Source of the DNA: Lasiodiplodia sp. COLG20
Taxonomy: Eukaryota; Ascomycota; Dothideomycetes; Botryosphaeriales; Botryosphaeriaceae
Direction of reading: 5' to 3'
DNA: 64,000 nucleotides
Assembly (NCBI GenBank): GCA_009801085.1
Contig: VNWV01000003.1
Span: 3,224,001-3,288,000 of the forward strand
In this document: piece after piece, positions 32,994-44,296 of the stretch
Layout of the letters: each line of letters opens with the position of its first letter
Position numbering within the stretch: the stretch's first letter is position 1
The notes under the pieces: generated by a model
Seen by the model: only the letters and a program-made list of their open reading frames with translations
Databases searched by the model: none
Told to the model about the DNA's origin: nothing
Position numbers and translations under genes: made by a program

Positions 32994-33196
32994 CTACAGC
33001 TCAGCCACCTCCCTCAGGGCCTGCTCTCCCAACCCGAGCAACGCACGTCGGTTGCCCTCCCACTGCGCCCACGCGGCCGCTTGCAAGAGGCAGTCGGCCA
33101 AGTCGTCCAGTTTCTTAGGATCGATTGGCGGTGGTGCGCTGGCGGCACCGGCTGCGGCCGGCGCTTCTGACGCGTCGTCGTCCTTAGCACGCTTTT

Positions 33197-33230
<34 letters not shown>

Positions 33231-34328
33231 TCCTCCACCAGTCCTTTTCGCAGCTCTGGCCAACTTTAACAGGAAGACATCACGCATGCTGCGGGCCCCG
33301 GCCGTGCCGAAGCGGAGCTGCACGTCGCAGTCCGGCCGAGCAGATGCGGATCGACTGGCGTTCGTCAGCAGCCATTGCTCGACCAGCTTGATTTTGACCT
33401 TCTTCTCGATCTTCGTCTTGCTCAGCTTCTTCTTCTTCCCCTTACTACTCGCTCGTGCCACGTCTTCCGCCGTGTCCTCCTCCTCCTCCTTCGCAACAGC
33501 CTCGGGCCCGACGTCTTCCTCGGCCTTGGAAGCCTTCGCGCGCGAACGGGGAGAGGATCGTTTGACGGAAGCGCCATTAGCTGACGCTTCGGCCAGAATC
33601 GCCCGGCCAGTTTCCGAGTTATCCATCCAGAAGGAGGCAACGCGCGCTGGGCTGACGGGGAAGACGCTGGGAAACGAGGGCGCTTCTGGGGCAGCGGTTG
33701 GCAGGCGCCCGGAAGCCGCCGCCGCCCCCTCCTGCCTGAGGGTCTCGAGGATGGCCCAGATCATGCCCTCGAGCATGTTGACGTGGTAGGTCCACTCCTG
33801 GATGGCGGACGAAGCGTTGGTGCGGTAGCGCTGCTGCTCGATCAGGATCGTCTGCGGCGCGTAGGGGAGCAGCTTGCGCTTGAGCAGCGCGTAGGCAGCG
33901 CGCGAGAGGACCGACGGCCGGAATGACTCCTTGGCCGCTTGCGTGAGCTGGCTGCTCAGCTGGACCGCAGGGTCGTCTGTGGAGGACGCCTGCTCCTCCT
34001 CCTGCCGGGCCAGGTCGCTGACGGAGATGGGCTCCCACGCCACCACCTCGAGCTTCACGCGGGGGCTGGCCGACGAGAGGGCTTTGCTGGGCGGCTGGAC
34101 GGATACGTCGCACACGCAGAAGGCCATGTTGCGGATGCCCATGTCCACACTGAGGATGCGGCTTGTGGTGCTGCTGCCGCTGCCGCCATTTTGGAGTTTG
34201 GGGACGTTGAGGTCCGAGTGGAAACGTCCTGTAAGTTCTGGTTTCGTGCCGCTAACGCCGCTGCCGATGCGTGAGAGAAGCGTTTTGAGGTGGGCCGTTG
34301 TGATGGCGCCTCTACCGCGCTTCGACAT
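32994..34328 (-). CDS. Cce1/Ydc2-type mitochondrial Holliday-junction resolvase
   Basis: An intronless protein of 444 residues. Cce1/Ydc2 enzymes cut four-way DNA junctions in mitochondria and are needed to resolve linked mtDNA molecules. The RNase H-like core is visible: ILSVDMGIRNMAFCV with Asp62, ILIEQQRYR with Glu164, and a C-terminal KLDDLADCLLQAAAW with Asp408, Asp409 and Asp412. A SAP-like DNA-binding segment lies at residues 13-40 (LKTLLSRIGSGVSGTKPELTGRF). Two low-complexity insertions separate the catalytic parts: an acidic/basic stretch at about 255-310 and a Ser run near 365-375. Such insertions are common in filamentous fungi. The N terminus is basic but short as a targeting signal. 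All acidic residues needed for activity appear present. Confidence 0.9.
33201..33229. repeat. Trinucleotide repeat coding for serine
   Basis: About ten perfect GCT units on the plus strand encode a poly-Ser run in the resolvase, between the second catalytic motif and the C-terminal Asp motif. The tract stays in frame whatever the unit number, so length may vary between strains. Confidence 0.85.
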
Positions 34329-36596
34329 GAGAAGAGCGTCTCAACTATTGCACCGGTCCAATCCGTCCACCGTGAAAGAAAAGCAATACTCCGTGTTGCG
34401 TAGAAGCATTGATGACGCGTGTGCCCTTTCTGCTTTCGGCTGTATTCTTCACAGTCTCATGGTTAAGTGTGGAGAGTGCATACCTTTGTGGTGCTCCCGC
34501 AGTGGAAGACGCGACAGAAAATCGAAACGCGCAAGGGATCGCCGGGTAAATTACGGACGAGTATCCAGAGGATACCCCGGCACGTGATAGCTTCCTTCAT
34601 TGGACCAGGGAACTGCCCGAACGTATAGATGGCCTCGAGTAGAAGACGGAGATCTGTAGAGTGACACTATTATAGCTGATTAAATACTGCTTGAAAATCC
34701 AAATAATAACATCTAAACGTCAGGACCGATGCAGAAATATCGAGCATTTATTGCTTGAATCAGTGAACAACTCTTGTCGAAATGTAACCGATCGAGTAAA
34801 GTCAATATCAGTCGACAAATTAAAAGCCACCGATGGTATACTCTAAGTATGTTGGTAGAGAATGTCGCGTTCGTAAGTAGTGAGACAGGTTCCCACCTGA
34901 CGACAAGTTCGCTTTCCCTACGTCGGTGTTAATCCGCATTACTGAAGCATTGGCGCCCAGAACTCCTCCAAGGTGATAGCACGAGTTGTATTCTAGCTCT
35001 AGCGAGCCTCAAACACCATTTATGTTAATCTTACTTGCGGATGTGCTGCATATATAGGCGGCATAGTAAGCGCTGCCGCCTTGGCTGAACGGTTCCAGAG
35101 GCTGCTTATAGGCGATAGAATAAGATTTCGAAACGATTCAGATAGCTTGCTATCTGACACTAGCACGGCTGTGTTTCCCCGAACATCGAGTTTTGCTGGA
35201 ATGTAGTGAGGCTTGGTAGCATGTGATTGCATTGCCTATGCTGTCACTTTATCAACAACAATGCTCCATAACCATACCAAATATTTGCGCCGCATACCAG
35301 GCACTACCATCGGTGGCCATAATTAGCAAGGGTGGTCACTAAAAGTTCTATTTATATATTCCGGTCTTCGACCCTCACTTCATAGACCCGGCCAAGAATA
35401 CCAGTAACGAGTGGGGAATCGACGTAGACGCCTTCCCTGCTTAAGCTGTGACTTGGCCGCCGCACGCGAGGGTGGGGTACGGTCGGAGGGTGTAATGGGA
35501 AAAAACAGGCGGTCCTCGAAGAGCCTGTTTCTGTGCCGACAGGCATAGTTTTTTGCCTACCCCACAATGTGAACCAGTGTAGATGTTTGTTTCTCTAAGG
35601 CGGCAGTGCTTCTCCCTCAGAAGACCGTCGTCATCAGAATGTTTTTTTTTTTGGCGGTGAAGAATAAGTGGCGTCCAGGCGAGTTTCGAATTGTAGCCGC
35701 GACGCATCCGACTGCCTAATGCGGTAATCATAATAAACGCTGTGCTTTCAGCCTCTCCAAGCCTGGGCGGAGGAAGCTAACTCGCCGATGCATTATGGCC
35801 AAGAAATACAGAAGAGGCTCAACATAAAAAGAAATGCTCATCAATACCTTCTCTGAATTGAGTCCGGTGGATACTTCAAATCAGCGATGAAAAGCGTTTG
35901 AGTGATTCCAATTGGTTCACGTAAACCAATCGCTTTGGTTTGATCACCCGTTTCGAAAGGACACCTAGGCAGGATCTCTGGATCCCACGCAGGGCCATAT
36001 CTCGATTGGCTGTATATCCAAGATCCCGCGGCGTTCGTGTGAGAAAATGATCGAATACAAAAGTTGGGAATGAGTCAACAGGTGAAGGAACAGGTGGCCG
36101 AATAGAAATACCAGGCAGCAAAGTGGAATAAATTGGACGCGCTGCTTGGCCGGCCTTTTCTACCTTTCTGAATTCTCTTGCACACACAATTCATTCCTTT
36201 GGCTTTCTATCCGATGGTGCGATCGCTGGCCCGAGGAGCTGATGGTCCGGCAGCAAAGATGTCAGTCCAGGAAGTGACCAGACATAGAGGCTTCAAGTAG
36301 CCGAGAGCCTTGGAAGATGATTGCACATGATCAGCGGAGCAACAACTGGTTGACGTTGGAGAGAAGGTGGACGAACCCCACTCTCCAGACTGGAGCTTGG
36401 GCGCGGACGGCGGTCGGTGGTGTGGCTCGTGCAAGGGAGGCTCGGCTGCGCTAGCGATTCCAGAAGCGTGGCCTTAATCGGAGCGCGACTCTAGACACGC
36501 AGCGCTTCAACTCACCACCACCACTCCCTACCCGCCCTCTTCCAGCTTTCGAGATACCCCGGTCTTTCCCGCCTAATACGCCTCACGACTAGCACT
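34329..36596. promoter_or_regulatory. 2.3-kb divergent intergenic region
   Basis: The stretch lies between the resolvase and Sec61 beta start codons. The left part, roughly 34640-35060, is AT-rich; the last 200 bp before Sec61 beta is CT-rich and probably its promoter and leader. Frames at 35020-35232 and 35876-36187 (minus) are short and unlike known proteins. I see no terminal repeats that would mark a transposon. Confidence 0.5.
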
Positions 36597-37423
36597 ATGG
36601 TACGTCCGCCCCGCCGTGTTCCTCCGTCTGCGGCTTCAATGGTTGCACCAGCATCTTGCGCTCGAGGCGACGGGGGAAGATCAGCTCCGCGCGAGCCTTA
36701 GACTTCATTGAATTTGCGCGCGGACTTTCCGCCGTGTCTACTCCTACGGCTTTCTCGAGAGCGCTCTATCCCTCTTCTAGGCGCTGGCGACATCGTTCGC
36801 TCGCCTTTGCCTGCCTGTCACATCACCTTTTGCTTGCGCATCAAGCTGACCCTCGACCTCCCGCAGTCTTCCCCTCGCTCCAGCTCCCCCGTCAACTCGC
36901 CGCCGGCGACCGGCTCCACCACTGCCCGTCCCTCGTCTCCCAAGCCCCCCGGTGGCCCTGCTGTGGCCATCAGGAGGAAGGCTGCCGCCGACCGCGCCGA
37001 CAAGGCCGCCAATGCTCGCCCCAGCAGCACTCGCGCCGCCGGCGCTGGCGGTAGCAGCAGCACCATGCTGAGTACGTACTCCCTCGTATATGTCCAACCG
37101 CTTAAGACTCTGGCAATGGGCCTTTTTGAGCGCATCGATGAGGAGGATTCCGGAATGGCATGCTACAAGCGCGCCCTGCTGCCTCAATGGTCTCACAGAA
37201 GGAAAGACGATGATGGACAAGCTAACAACCTCAAAGGGCTCTACACCGACGAGTCTCCCGGCCTCAAGGTCGACCCCGTCGTCGTTCTCGTCCTGTCCGT
37301 TGGCTTCATCATCAGCGTTGTCGCTCTGCACGGTAAGCTCCACATTCGATGAAAACGCTAGCAGCGTAAGCTGACAAGTTCCCCACAGTCATCGCCAAGA
37401 TCACCAAGAAGTTCTCCGCATAA
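36597..37423 (+). CDS. sbh1: Sec61 beta, ER protein translocon subunit
   Basis: Four exons: 36597-36599, 36867-37071, 37237-37332 and 37389-37423, giving 112 residues. Sec61 beta is the small tail-anchored subunit of the ER translocation channel. The cytosolic part is Ser/Pro/Ala-rich with RRKAAADRADKAANARPSSTR; the family core MLRLYTDESPGLKVDPVVVL leads into one membrane segment (VVVLVLSVGFIISVVALHVIAKI), and the protein ends ITKKFSA. The first exon is just the ATG: a GTACGT donor follows it immediately and a 267-nt intron leads to SSPRSSSPVNSP. Branch sites are acceptable in all three introns (267, 165, 56 nt). Length matches the family. Confidence 0.9.
36600..36866 (+). other. Intron directly after the Sec61 beta start codon
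   Basis: A 267-nt intron separates the ATG from the second codon, with GTACGTCC at its start and CCCGCAG at its end. The second exon opens in frame as SSPRSSSPV. Confidence 0.75.
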
Positions 37424-39103
37424 AGGGCCGCACGCTACTACAATTCGGTTCTGATGAACCAGGGTTCTCTTCAAGACCGGGCTAGCTCGAGAATGGGCAA
37501 GAACAATATTGCGGCAAGGCAATGTGACTGGGCGTCGAGAGGAGGAGCTTTCCTCGCATTCTAAAAAAAAGCTGGCTACGGCTGTAGATACAGCCGCTTT
37601 AAACTCGTTCTCGAAAGCAAAGGCTACAACTGTGATGTATCATACCACATGGGTTTGGGGGGAATTGGGAATATTAAACTTCTTTTTATGGCGCATCAAC
37701 ACGGTCGATGATTACTTTTGTAACTGTGGCATGCTTAGCTATTCCACAATCTGCATCGTGGAACCCTTTCAAGGTACGTTGTTATTGGCTGACAGTTTAC
37801 CCATACATCCATGTCCCAACAGTGCACTAGTACAAGCTGCATTGCCGGGGTATTCGCCTTGACGCTAAGACCGCTCGAAAAGTCCGACTTTGAGCCTTAT
37901 AGTAACCCTTGAAGCCTACCAAGGCCTAGAACTAGGAGTAACCGAGAGAAAACACAGAAAATAAAGTCGGCCGTATGTCGTGTCTTAACACTAACTTTTG
38001 TTTGCGTGATTCATAGATCAGACTCGTAACAACATCTCAAAGACGTACAATCATGATGCACGACATAAGCCTCCGGGGTTATGCGTAAGTGAAGCGGATG
38101 GAGAACCTCCGAAATAGGCTGGACGTAAAGGAAAAGGAATCATGAGAGAAAAGAAAAAGGAGCCTCCATCCGCTGCTGTGGGAAAGTTCAGTTTCATCGC
38201 GAGGCGGGATGGTACCAGTTTTACACCACCTCACGCATTATCCGTTCGTTTTTTCTTGCATCCCGATCGTGCTCTTTTAACTTTTTGCGAGGGGAGACCA
38301 CGCCGAGCATTGTCTCACCCCAGGTATCACCCCAAAAGATTACCACTCCACCACCACTTCGAAGCCTCAGCCTTCATCATTACTTCATTTTTTTTTTTTT
38401 CGCCAGTCTTACCACACCGCCGCCACGCGAGAATTTGAGGACCAAATGAGCTGGTTCATGATAGCTCATCGGGTAGGAATGAAAAGCAAGCCGGCTGCGC
38501 GTGTATCAAACACCTCTTCTTTGGAAGGAAGGGGGAGGGTAGGTAGAACCGGCATGGTGGCAAACAAACATTACTCTGCATCAAGACGGAAGGCCGCGAC
38601 GCCGTCCTAAAAACCCCTCACCTCGGACATGCGCTACGCCTTCCGCCATCAGGCGTCCGAAACAAGGCCAATGGAAGACGGACTACACACCCACACATAT
38701 TATTGCTTTTCTTTCCCCTTTGCCCCTCCTCTTTCTTACCTCATCTCACCGTGCTATTCCCTTCTTTTGGATTTTGTTCGCCTACTGCCTTGACTCCTCT
38801 CTTTTTTTTTTCTTTTTTTGCTGTTGCCTATCCTCCTCGTCTGGTACAAGAGAAACATGTGGAACTTCAAAGAGAATTATACAACTGTCCCGACCAACCG
38901 GCGTGAACTCTGTCGGAAACCTGCATGATATGTTATGCAGCCTGCCTTGGTAATCATCGCTTCTTCCTTCCTAGGCTCACATTAAGTCTCCGATATATGG
39001 CATATGTTTTCCCCTCGAAAGATCACCCAAAGAAAATCCCAACCCTAAGCCTTTCCCCTTCGACTTCCGACATGCTACATCAAAGAAAATTTTCCAAGAT
39101 AGT
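37424..39103. other. Convergent intergenic region
   Basis: This is 1.68 kb between Sec61 beta (plus) and an unknown gene (minus). It contains pyrimidine-rich segments and T runs near 38387-38400 and 38806-38819. Frames such as 38142-38438 are low in complexity and are not supported as genes. Confidence 0.5.
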
Positions 39104-40963
39104 TCAAAGATCCAACTCTCCGGCAAACTCATCGTCATCCAGCGCCCTGTCTCTCCTATATTTCTCTTCTCGTTGCCTGACCAGCCTTTCCGTCTCCGAG
39201 TCGGCATCGTCCTCGTCTTCTTCCCTGAGCGGCTGCTCGGGAGGTACTGAGCTGGACTTGCTTTTCTTCTTTTTGCCCCCCTTCTCGCTCTGTGCCTTCT
39301 CCCTCTCCGCCATCCGTCTCGCGAAGTTTAGCGCCATATACGATTCGCCCAGGCTGGTACCTCGCAGCACGCTTCCATAGCTGTTGGATGCGCTGTCGCT
39401 GCTGAATCCTCCAACCGGAAGCGGTACATCAACAGCGCTAAGGGACGCTTCGTTGGGCCTCAAAGAACTCGGAGGTGGCCTTTCGCGGGTCGGATAGAAG
39501 ATACCGGTGTTGTTGGCGTCGACAAAACTACTTGACAAAAGAGAGGTAGACGTATTTGGGGGAGTGGACTGATATGCGGGCGCAATGCTGCGAGCGGAGG
39601 AAGCGCTGATCTCAGGTGCGGTCGAGGAAAGGGCTGTCGTCGTGGTTGCTCGCACAGGAGTGTATGTCGGCAAGCCGGTGGCCGGTTGTGTCTTGACCTT
39701 CTTCTTCTTTTTCTTCTTCGGCTCCTTTGGCGCTGACTTGGCTTCCTCGGTGAGTGACGATCTCCTTCCCAGGCTGGCAGTTGGACGTTGAGGAATCTCT
39801 TCCTTGTTGAAATTGATGGGACTTTCCGCGTAGTTTGGCTTACTCTGGGGAGGAGATTGCTGCTTCTCCGGGCCCGCACTCACATTGACACCGTCGCTGA
39901 TGGCGGCTTGTGCTTTTGACTTCCCTTTGTCGGGGGACACCGATGCCGGTGTATCGACGGGATTGCGGGCGGTATTTTCCACAGCATAGTTGTGATATTG
40001 GTCAGACGATGCTGACATCAAGTCTTCAGTAGGAATCTCTTCGGTGTAGACTTTCTCCGGTTCTGACTTCCACCGCTCTGCCTCCTCAATTTCCCTTTGA
40101 ATTGATCGAAGCGTCTCTTCGGAAAGCGATGAATCGGCGGAGGTCTCAATGGAGCTCAAAGGTCGATCATCCGGCGGCGATTGGGTCGGTGTTACGATTC
40201 TAGGCCCCAGACTCAGACGGACGGCCTTACGCGCGCTTCCAGGACGATCTCCATTGGACTGCTTCAGCGAAGAGCGGCGCGGGGCCGGGCTGTGTTTGAG
40301 GACGGGCGGCATGGTGGAGGAGCGCACAAGCTCAGCGCGAGGATCCCGGGAAGGCCTGCTACTTGCTCCGTTCGCAGCAGGGGCGGAGCTGCTCAGCTGC
40401 TCCTGGTCCTCGAGCAAGGGCAGAAAACCGGGTAGCAGCTGAAGGATTTCCGAATCTCTTTCACGGACGCTGCCCAAAGAATCCGGTTGAACGGCGGCGG
40501 AGTCGGAATGCCTAGCCCCGGAGGTCGCAACCTCTTCCGACACTGCCTCGGCCCTTTTGCGCGCGTCTTCCTCGCGCTGCTTTGTGAACCACCTCGCCTC
40601 ATTGTCGTCGTCCATGAAATGGGGCGCCGGGGCGTGGTCGTCGGCCATTGCCTGCTCGTGGTCGCGCTCCTGCTGGGCAGCGCGGCGCTTCTGGCGTTCG
40701 TCGGCGCGCAGGTCATAGCGGCGGTTCTTCTCGGCGACATAGTCGTTGAATTGCCCCTGTTTCTTCGCAATGTAGCGGGCGACCTTGGCGTCGAGCTCCT
40801 GGCGTTTCTGCTCGAGGCTCTGCAGCAATGCGTCGTCGAACTCGGGGGGGTCGCGGTGGCGGATCCACGAGGTGTCGGGCATGTGAAGGTAGCGGTAGTT
40901 GTTGCGGTACGGGTCGTGGATGTGCTCGGGCGGCGACGGGGCCCGCGGATGGGTGGCCGCCAT
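39104..40963 (-). CDS. Unknown, largely disordered protein with N-terminal coiled coil
   Basis: A single exon of 619 residues whose family I do not recognise. The N-terminal 120 residues look the most constrained: a Tyr/Asn-rich segment (HDPYRNNYRYLHMPDTSWIR) followed by a charged helix from about residue 45 that is likely a coiled coil (LLQSLEQKRQELDAKVARYIAKK). The middle is Ser/Pro-rich with a poly-Lys stretch (KKKKKKKVK). The last 90 residues are conserved-looking: SYMALNFARRMAEREK, a Lys/Ser run, an acidic EEDEDDADSE block, then RLVRQREEKYRRDRALDDDEFAGELDL. The basic runs suggest a nuclear protein. I begin at the Met at 40963; an in-frame Met at 41170 would add 69 Pro/Arg-rich residues of leader type. 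Confidence 0.75.
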   Translation of the reverse strand: MAATHPRAPSPPEHIHDPYRNNYRYLHMPDTSWIRHRDPPEFDDALLQSLEQKRQELDAKVARYIAKKQGQFNDYVAEKNRRYDLRADERQKRRAAQQERDHEQAMADDHAPAPHFMDDDNEARWFTKQREEDARKRAEAVSEEVATSGARHSDSAAVQPDSLGSVRERDSEILQLLPGFLPLLEDQEQLSSSAPAANGASSRPSRDPRAELVRSSTMPPVLKHSPAPRRSSLKQSNGDRPGSARKAVRLSLGPRIVTPTQSPPDDRPLSSIETSADSSLSEETLRSIQREIEEAERWKSEPEKVYTEEIPTEDLMSASSDQYHNYAVENTARNPVDTPASVSPDKGKSKAQAAISDGVNVSAGPEKQQSPPQSKPNYAESPINFNKEEIPQRPTASLGRRSSLTEEAKSAPKEPKKKKKKKVKTQPATGLPTYTPVRATTTTALSSTAPEISASSARSIAPAYQSTPPNTSTSLLSSSFVDANNTGIFYPTRERPPPSSLRPNEASLSAVDVPLPVGGFSSDSASNSYGSVLRGTSLGESYMALNFARRMAEREKAQSEKGGKKKKSKSSSVPPEQPLREEDEDDADSETERLVRQREEKYRRDRALDDDEFAGELDL

Positions 40964-43653
40964 TGTGCGTGGAGTGGTCGGCGGCGTGAAGCTGGATGCC
41001 GGGTGACATAAGCGGACAGCCGGGCGGTGCGATGGCGACGAGGACGGCGGGAGCGCGGGCAGCTTGGGGAGGAGGATCGGGCTGGGGCGTGGTGCGAAGA
41101 TCGCGTGGAGTTTGGTGTGAAGATCTCGAGGGGCAGGCTGGGCGAAGTTCCAGCCGGCGGGCGCGCGCACGAGGCGGTCAACGGCGCTGGTCTTGCGGTG
41201 GGACGGCGTCAGAAGGCGTCTCCCGGGCGCAGATAGGGTGCATCAGCAGCATGGGCGCTCTGGCATGTGCTCGACGAGGCGGCAGGCGAGGACGAAGCGA
41301 AGAAGCTGGTCTGGCCCTGGCATGGCTCCCGGAGCCCACCACGGCCGCAGCGCGGTGCGGCGCTTCTCCGTCTTCGGCGATCGCGGTAAGGCTGAGCGCT
41401 GAGGGTTTTCGACTGTTCCATTGTGCCGCCGTCGTTTTGATCATCCAGATCCGGCAGTCCCGGGCAGCGCCGTCTGCCCTAACAGCAGTAAGCGAGCTCC
41501 AGCTGAAGCCGCCGCCTGCCACAGCCAACGGCGCGCTCCCCCCGCCCAGGCATGTAACACCACTGCCCTCCGCCTGACCATGCCGCCCTGCGCCGAGCCT
41601 CGACGACTCGAACACCCTCTGCGGCTTGACCGTTTTGCAGATTCCGCACTCCGCAAGGACTTCCCTGTGCTGTGCCCGACTGCCGGCCAATGAGCTGCCC
41701 GGGCGCCAATCCGCCATCGACATGCAGTTTCTGCCCGCACTCGTGATAGCGACAAGGCGTTTGATACGCCTGCTGACGGCGCCGTGGACGGCACGCTAGG
41801 CAACTCGAGGCCGTTCTCCGGGTCGAAGTACTGAGCCGCTGCTATCCCACTCCAGCTGATGCTCCACACGGCCATGACTAAAGCCATCTGCGCTAGCCAG
41901 AGTGCTGCATGCATGGAAGCAAGGCATGACGCACAGCTTCCATCTGGCATCGTCCGTCTGCACGCTGACACGGCACCCGAGGGCGTGCTACCAGGACAAC
42001 AGCTTTGCGCGGTTGGCCAATGACTTGTAATCACCAAAGCCAGCTGCATGACAACCTTGCCTTTATTTTTGACTCCACCACAAAAGCTTGGCGAGTCTTT
42101 GATAAACAAGCTTGGTGCTTGCCCTCACCAACACCAGCCCTTCTGTTGATCAGTATGTACCCTCGTATCATATGCGGCGGCTGTGGAACTTGGCAAGGCG
42201 GATGTTCCGTGTGGCTGCAGCAAGATATCTACCGTTGCCCATTTCTGGCTCGCCTATCCACGTGTTGATCACATGGCGCATCCACGTGCATGAGTCCTCT
42301 TTGGGTCAATGGTATTCCGTCCCGTTCAGTTTGACTCCGGAAAGAGGCAAGCGTCGATTGGCTGACTGATGTGGTGACTTCCAATTGTGAGTCAGGTGTC
42401 TGCCTGACCAAAGATCACATCATTCACTCACGCCGTGGAATGTGGCTCAGCCAGAGCCGGCAGTTCAGCACGTATACTACGGCGGATTGGCCAAACACTT
42501 GTGGCCAGGTTCTGCGACTTGTTCACTAATGGCAATCTCTAGCCGAAGATCATCCCTCGATGCAGTCATGCAAGGAGGTGGGCATGTCGCTTTGTCCAGC
42601 AAATATACCCACAAAGAAACCTGATCATCTTCGTCCAGGTTGAGAGCCTATGCAGCTTCGCAGCGCGGCGCAGCGTCTGGCTTCTGGATCGCTTCTTGAA
42701 GCACACTGTAAGGCTGTGCAAGAATTAAGGTGCGTCGAATTTGAATTCTCACCATCGGGCGGGAATGCGGCACGGAAGATTCAAAAACAAGCTTTGAGGG
42801 GGATGCCCCAAAAATAGGGCAGTGCAAGCACAGCCAGTATTGGATGCCGACTGTGGATGCGGCACTTCGTATAAATCCAGGCAACAACTTCTCGCTTGGC
42901 CCCCAGCAGCGGCAAGCTGCGCCCCAGACACCAACAACAACCTTAACATTTTGAACAGCAACGGTAACAGCCGCTCAGGTCACTCGAGCCTGTACCACTC
43001 TACGTCTAGTGATATCACTTTCATACATTGGAATGCGGTGGCACAGGCAACAGCGCGGTTGTATGCAGGGGCAACAATCCGCCACACAGCCTTTGCCGTC
43101 ACACGATTACCCGCCCGATCTAGCCGTGTGCTGGGTACTGATCCACTGCAAGCCTGCCGTTTCGGTTGAGCAAGGCTGTTCTGGTGTCTACGGCCGGGAT
43201 GCTTGCATGCGCTGTAACTGAGGAGCCGCCGTTGCCTGATATTTGAAGCATTGCCTGCGAAGGATTCAAGCCAATTTTACCCATTCCCAACTGTTTGGGA
43301 GTGCTTGTCCTCCCATATAGTCTTGCGACGTCCATCTCCCACCCAAAGTGTCCGCTGCTCTTCTCAATTCCATTCTGCGCTATCCGTTTCCAACCCAGCT
43401 GCTCCCTCTACTAGGTCTCCTCACCTCACTGTGCCTCTCTGAACACGCATTCAACCCACAAACCGTCTGCTCTGACTGCGCACCAACGTCTGGTTATTGA
43501 GCGGACAAGCTCTCCAGCGCCTCCTGGATAACTCCTTCCCCGCTACATCGCTATTACCGCAGAGGCGATCCGCATCCGTTGCTTCACTTCTCGACCACAT
43601 AAAGTCCTGTCGTCCCTCGACAGAGCTTCCCCATTGAAGAACATTCCCTGAAG
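40964..43653. promoter_or_regulatory. 2.7-kb divergent intergenic region
   Basis: Separates the unknown disordered-protein gene from the NCE102-like gene. The final 300 bp (43350-43650) is CT-rich and leads straight to the NCE102-like ATG, consistent with a promoter and long leader. Short frames occur on both strands with no recognisable products. Confidence 0.5.
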
Positions 43654-44296
43654 ATGGCGCTTAAAATCATCAATGCGGTCGCCAGAGTGTTTCAGCTCCT
43701 GTGTGCTGCAGTTGTCCTCGGCCTCTCCATCACCTTAATCAAAAGCCAAGTCTATGGCTCCGTTGCGGCCAACAACTATGCGGCATTCACAGGAGGTTTC
43801 GGCTTGCTCGTCGGTCTGCTGGGAATCGCTGCCGTCTTCATTGAGCCGCTTGCTGGTCTCATCATGGTTGCCGCCGACGCTCTGGCTGCGCTGTTCCTCC
43901 TTGCGGGTGGCATTGTAAGCCCTTCCTCCCCAACCAAGCCCCCAGCTTCACTGCTGCAGCACACATGAGAGGATCGCAAAGTCAACAGCGGCTAATTCGC
44001 ATTTATAGGCCGTCGCCGTCAAGCTCCGAAACGTTTCTTGCAGCTCCAAGAGCGATTCAAACAAGTACTACCTGGGCAAAAACGAGCTCACCAACGGCGG
44101 CTGCATTAAGGATAATAAGGGAAACTTGCGCGACTGCGGTTCCTCTCTCGACTCTGCGCTCGATCGCTGTGTCAAAAACAGCGCGGACGCAGCCTTCATG
44201 ATCATCACGGCCGTCTTTTGCATCGGCACGATTGCCACGACTCTGCTGGCGATGAAGAGAGGCGGTGGCATTGGAAGGAAGGGCGTTGTTGTATAA
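43654..44296 (+). CDS. NCE102-like MARVEL-domain membrane protein
   Basis: Two exons (43654-43914 and 44009-44296, intron 94 nt) give 182 residues. Four membrane segments are visible: RVFQLLCAAVVLGLSITLI, FTGGFGLLVGLLGIAAVFI, a segment from LAGLIMVAADALAALFLLAGGI and AFMIITAVFCIGTIATTLLAM near the C terminus. The third extracellular loop carries several cysteines (NVSCSSKSD, GGCIKDNKGNLRDCG, DRCVKN). Size and layout match the Nce102 family, which organises sphingolipid-sensitive plasma-membrane patches next to eisosomes and was first named for non-classical export. A generic MARVEL protein is the alternative. The tail is short and basic. The promoter is probably the CT-rich stretch immediately upstream. 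Confidence 0.85.

Noticed and set aside
36708..37352. A single 214-codon frame over Sec61 beta
   Set aside because: It reads through two introns; the spliced model gives the exact family sequence and length.
40964..41170. Upstream start for the unknown 619-residue protein
   Set aside because: The 69 added residues are Pro/Arg-rich and leader-like, and the compact N terminus begins just after the Met at 40963.
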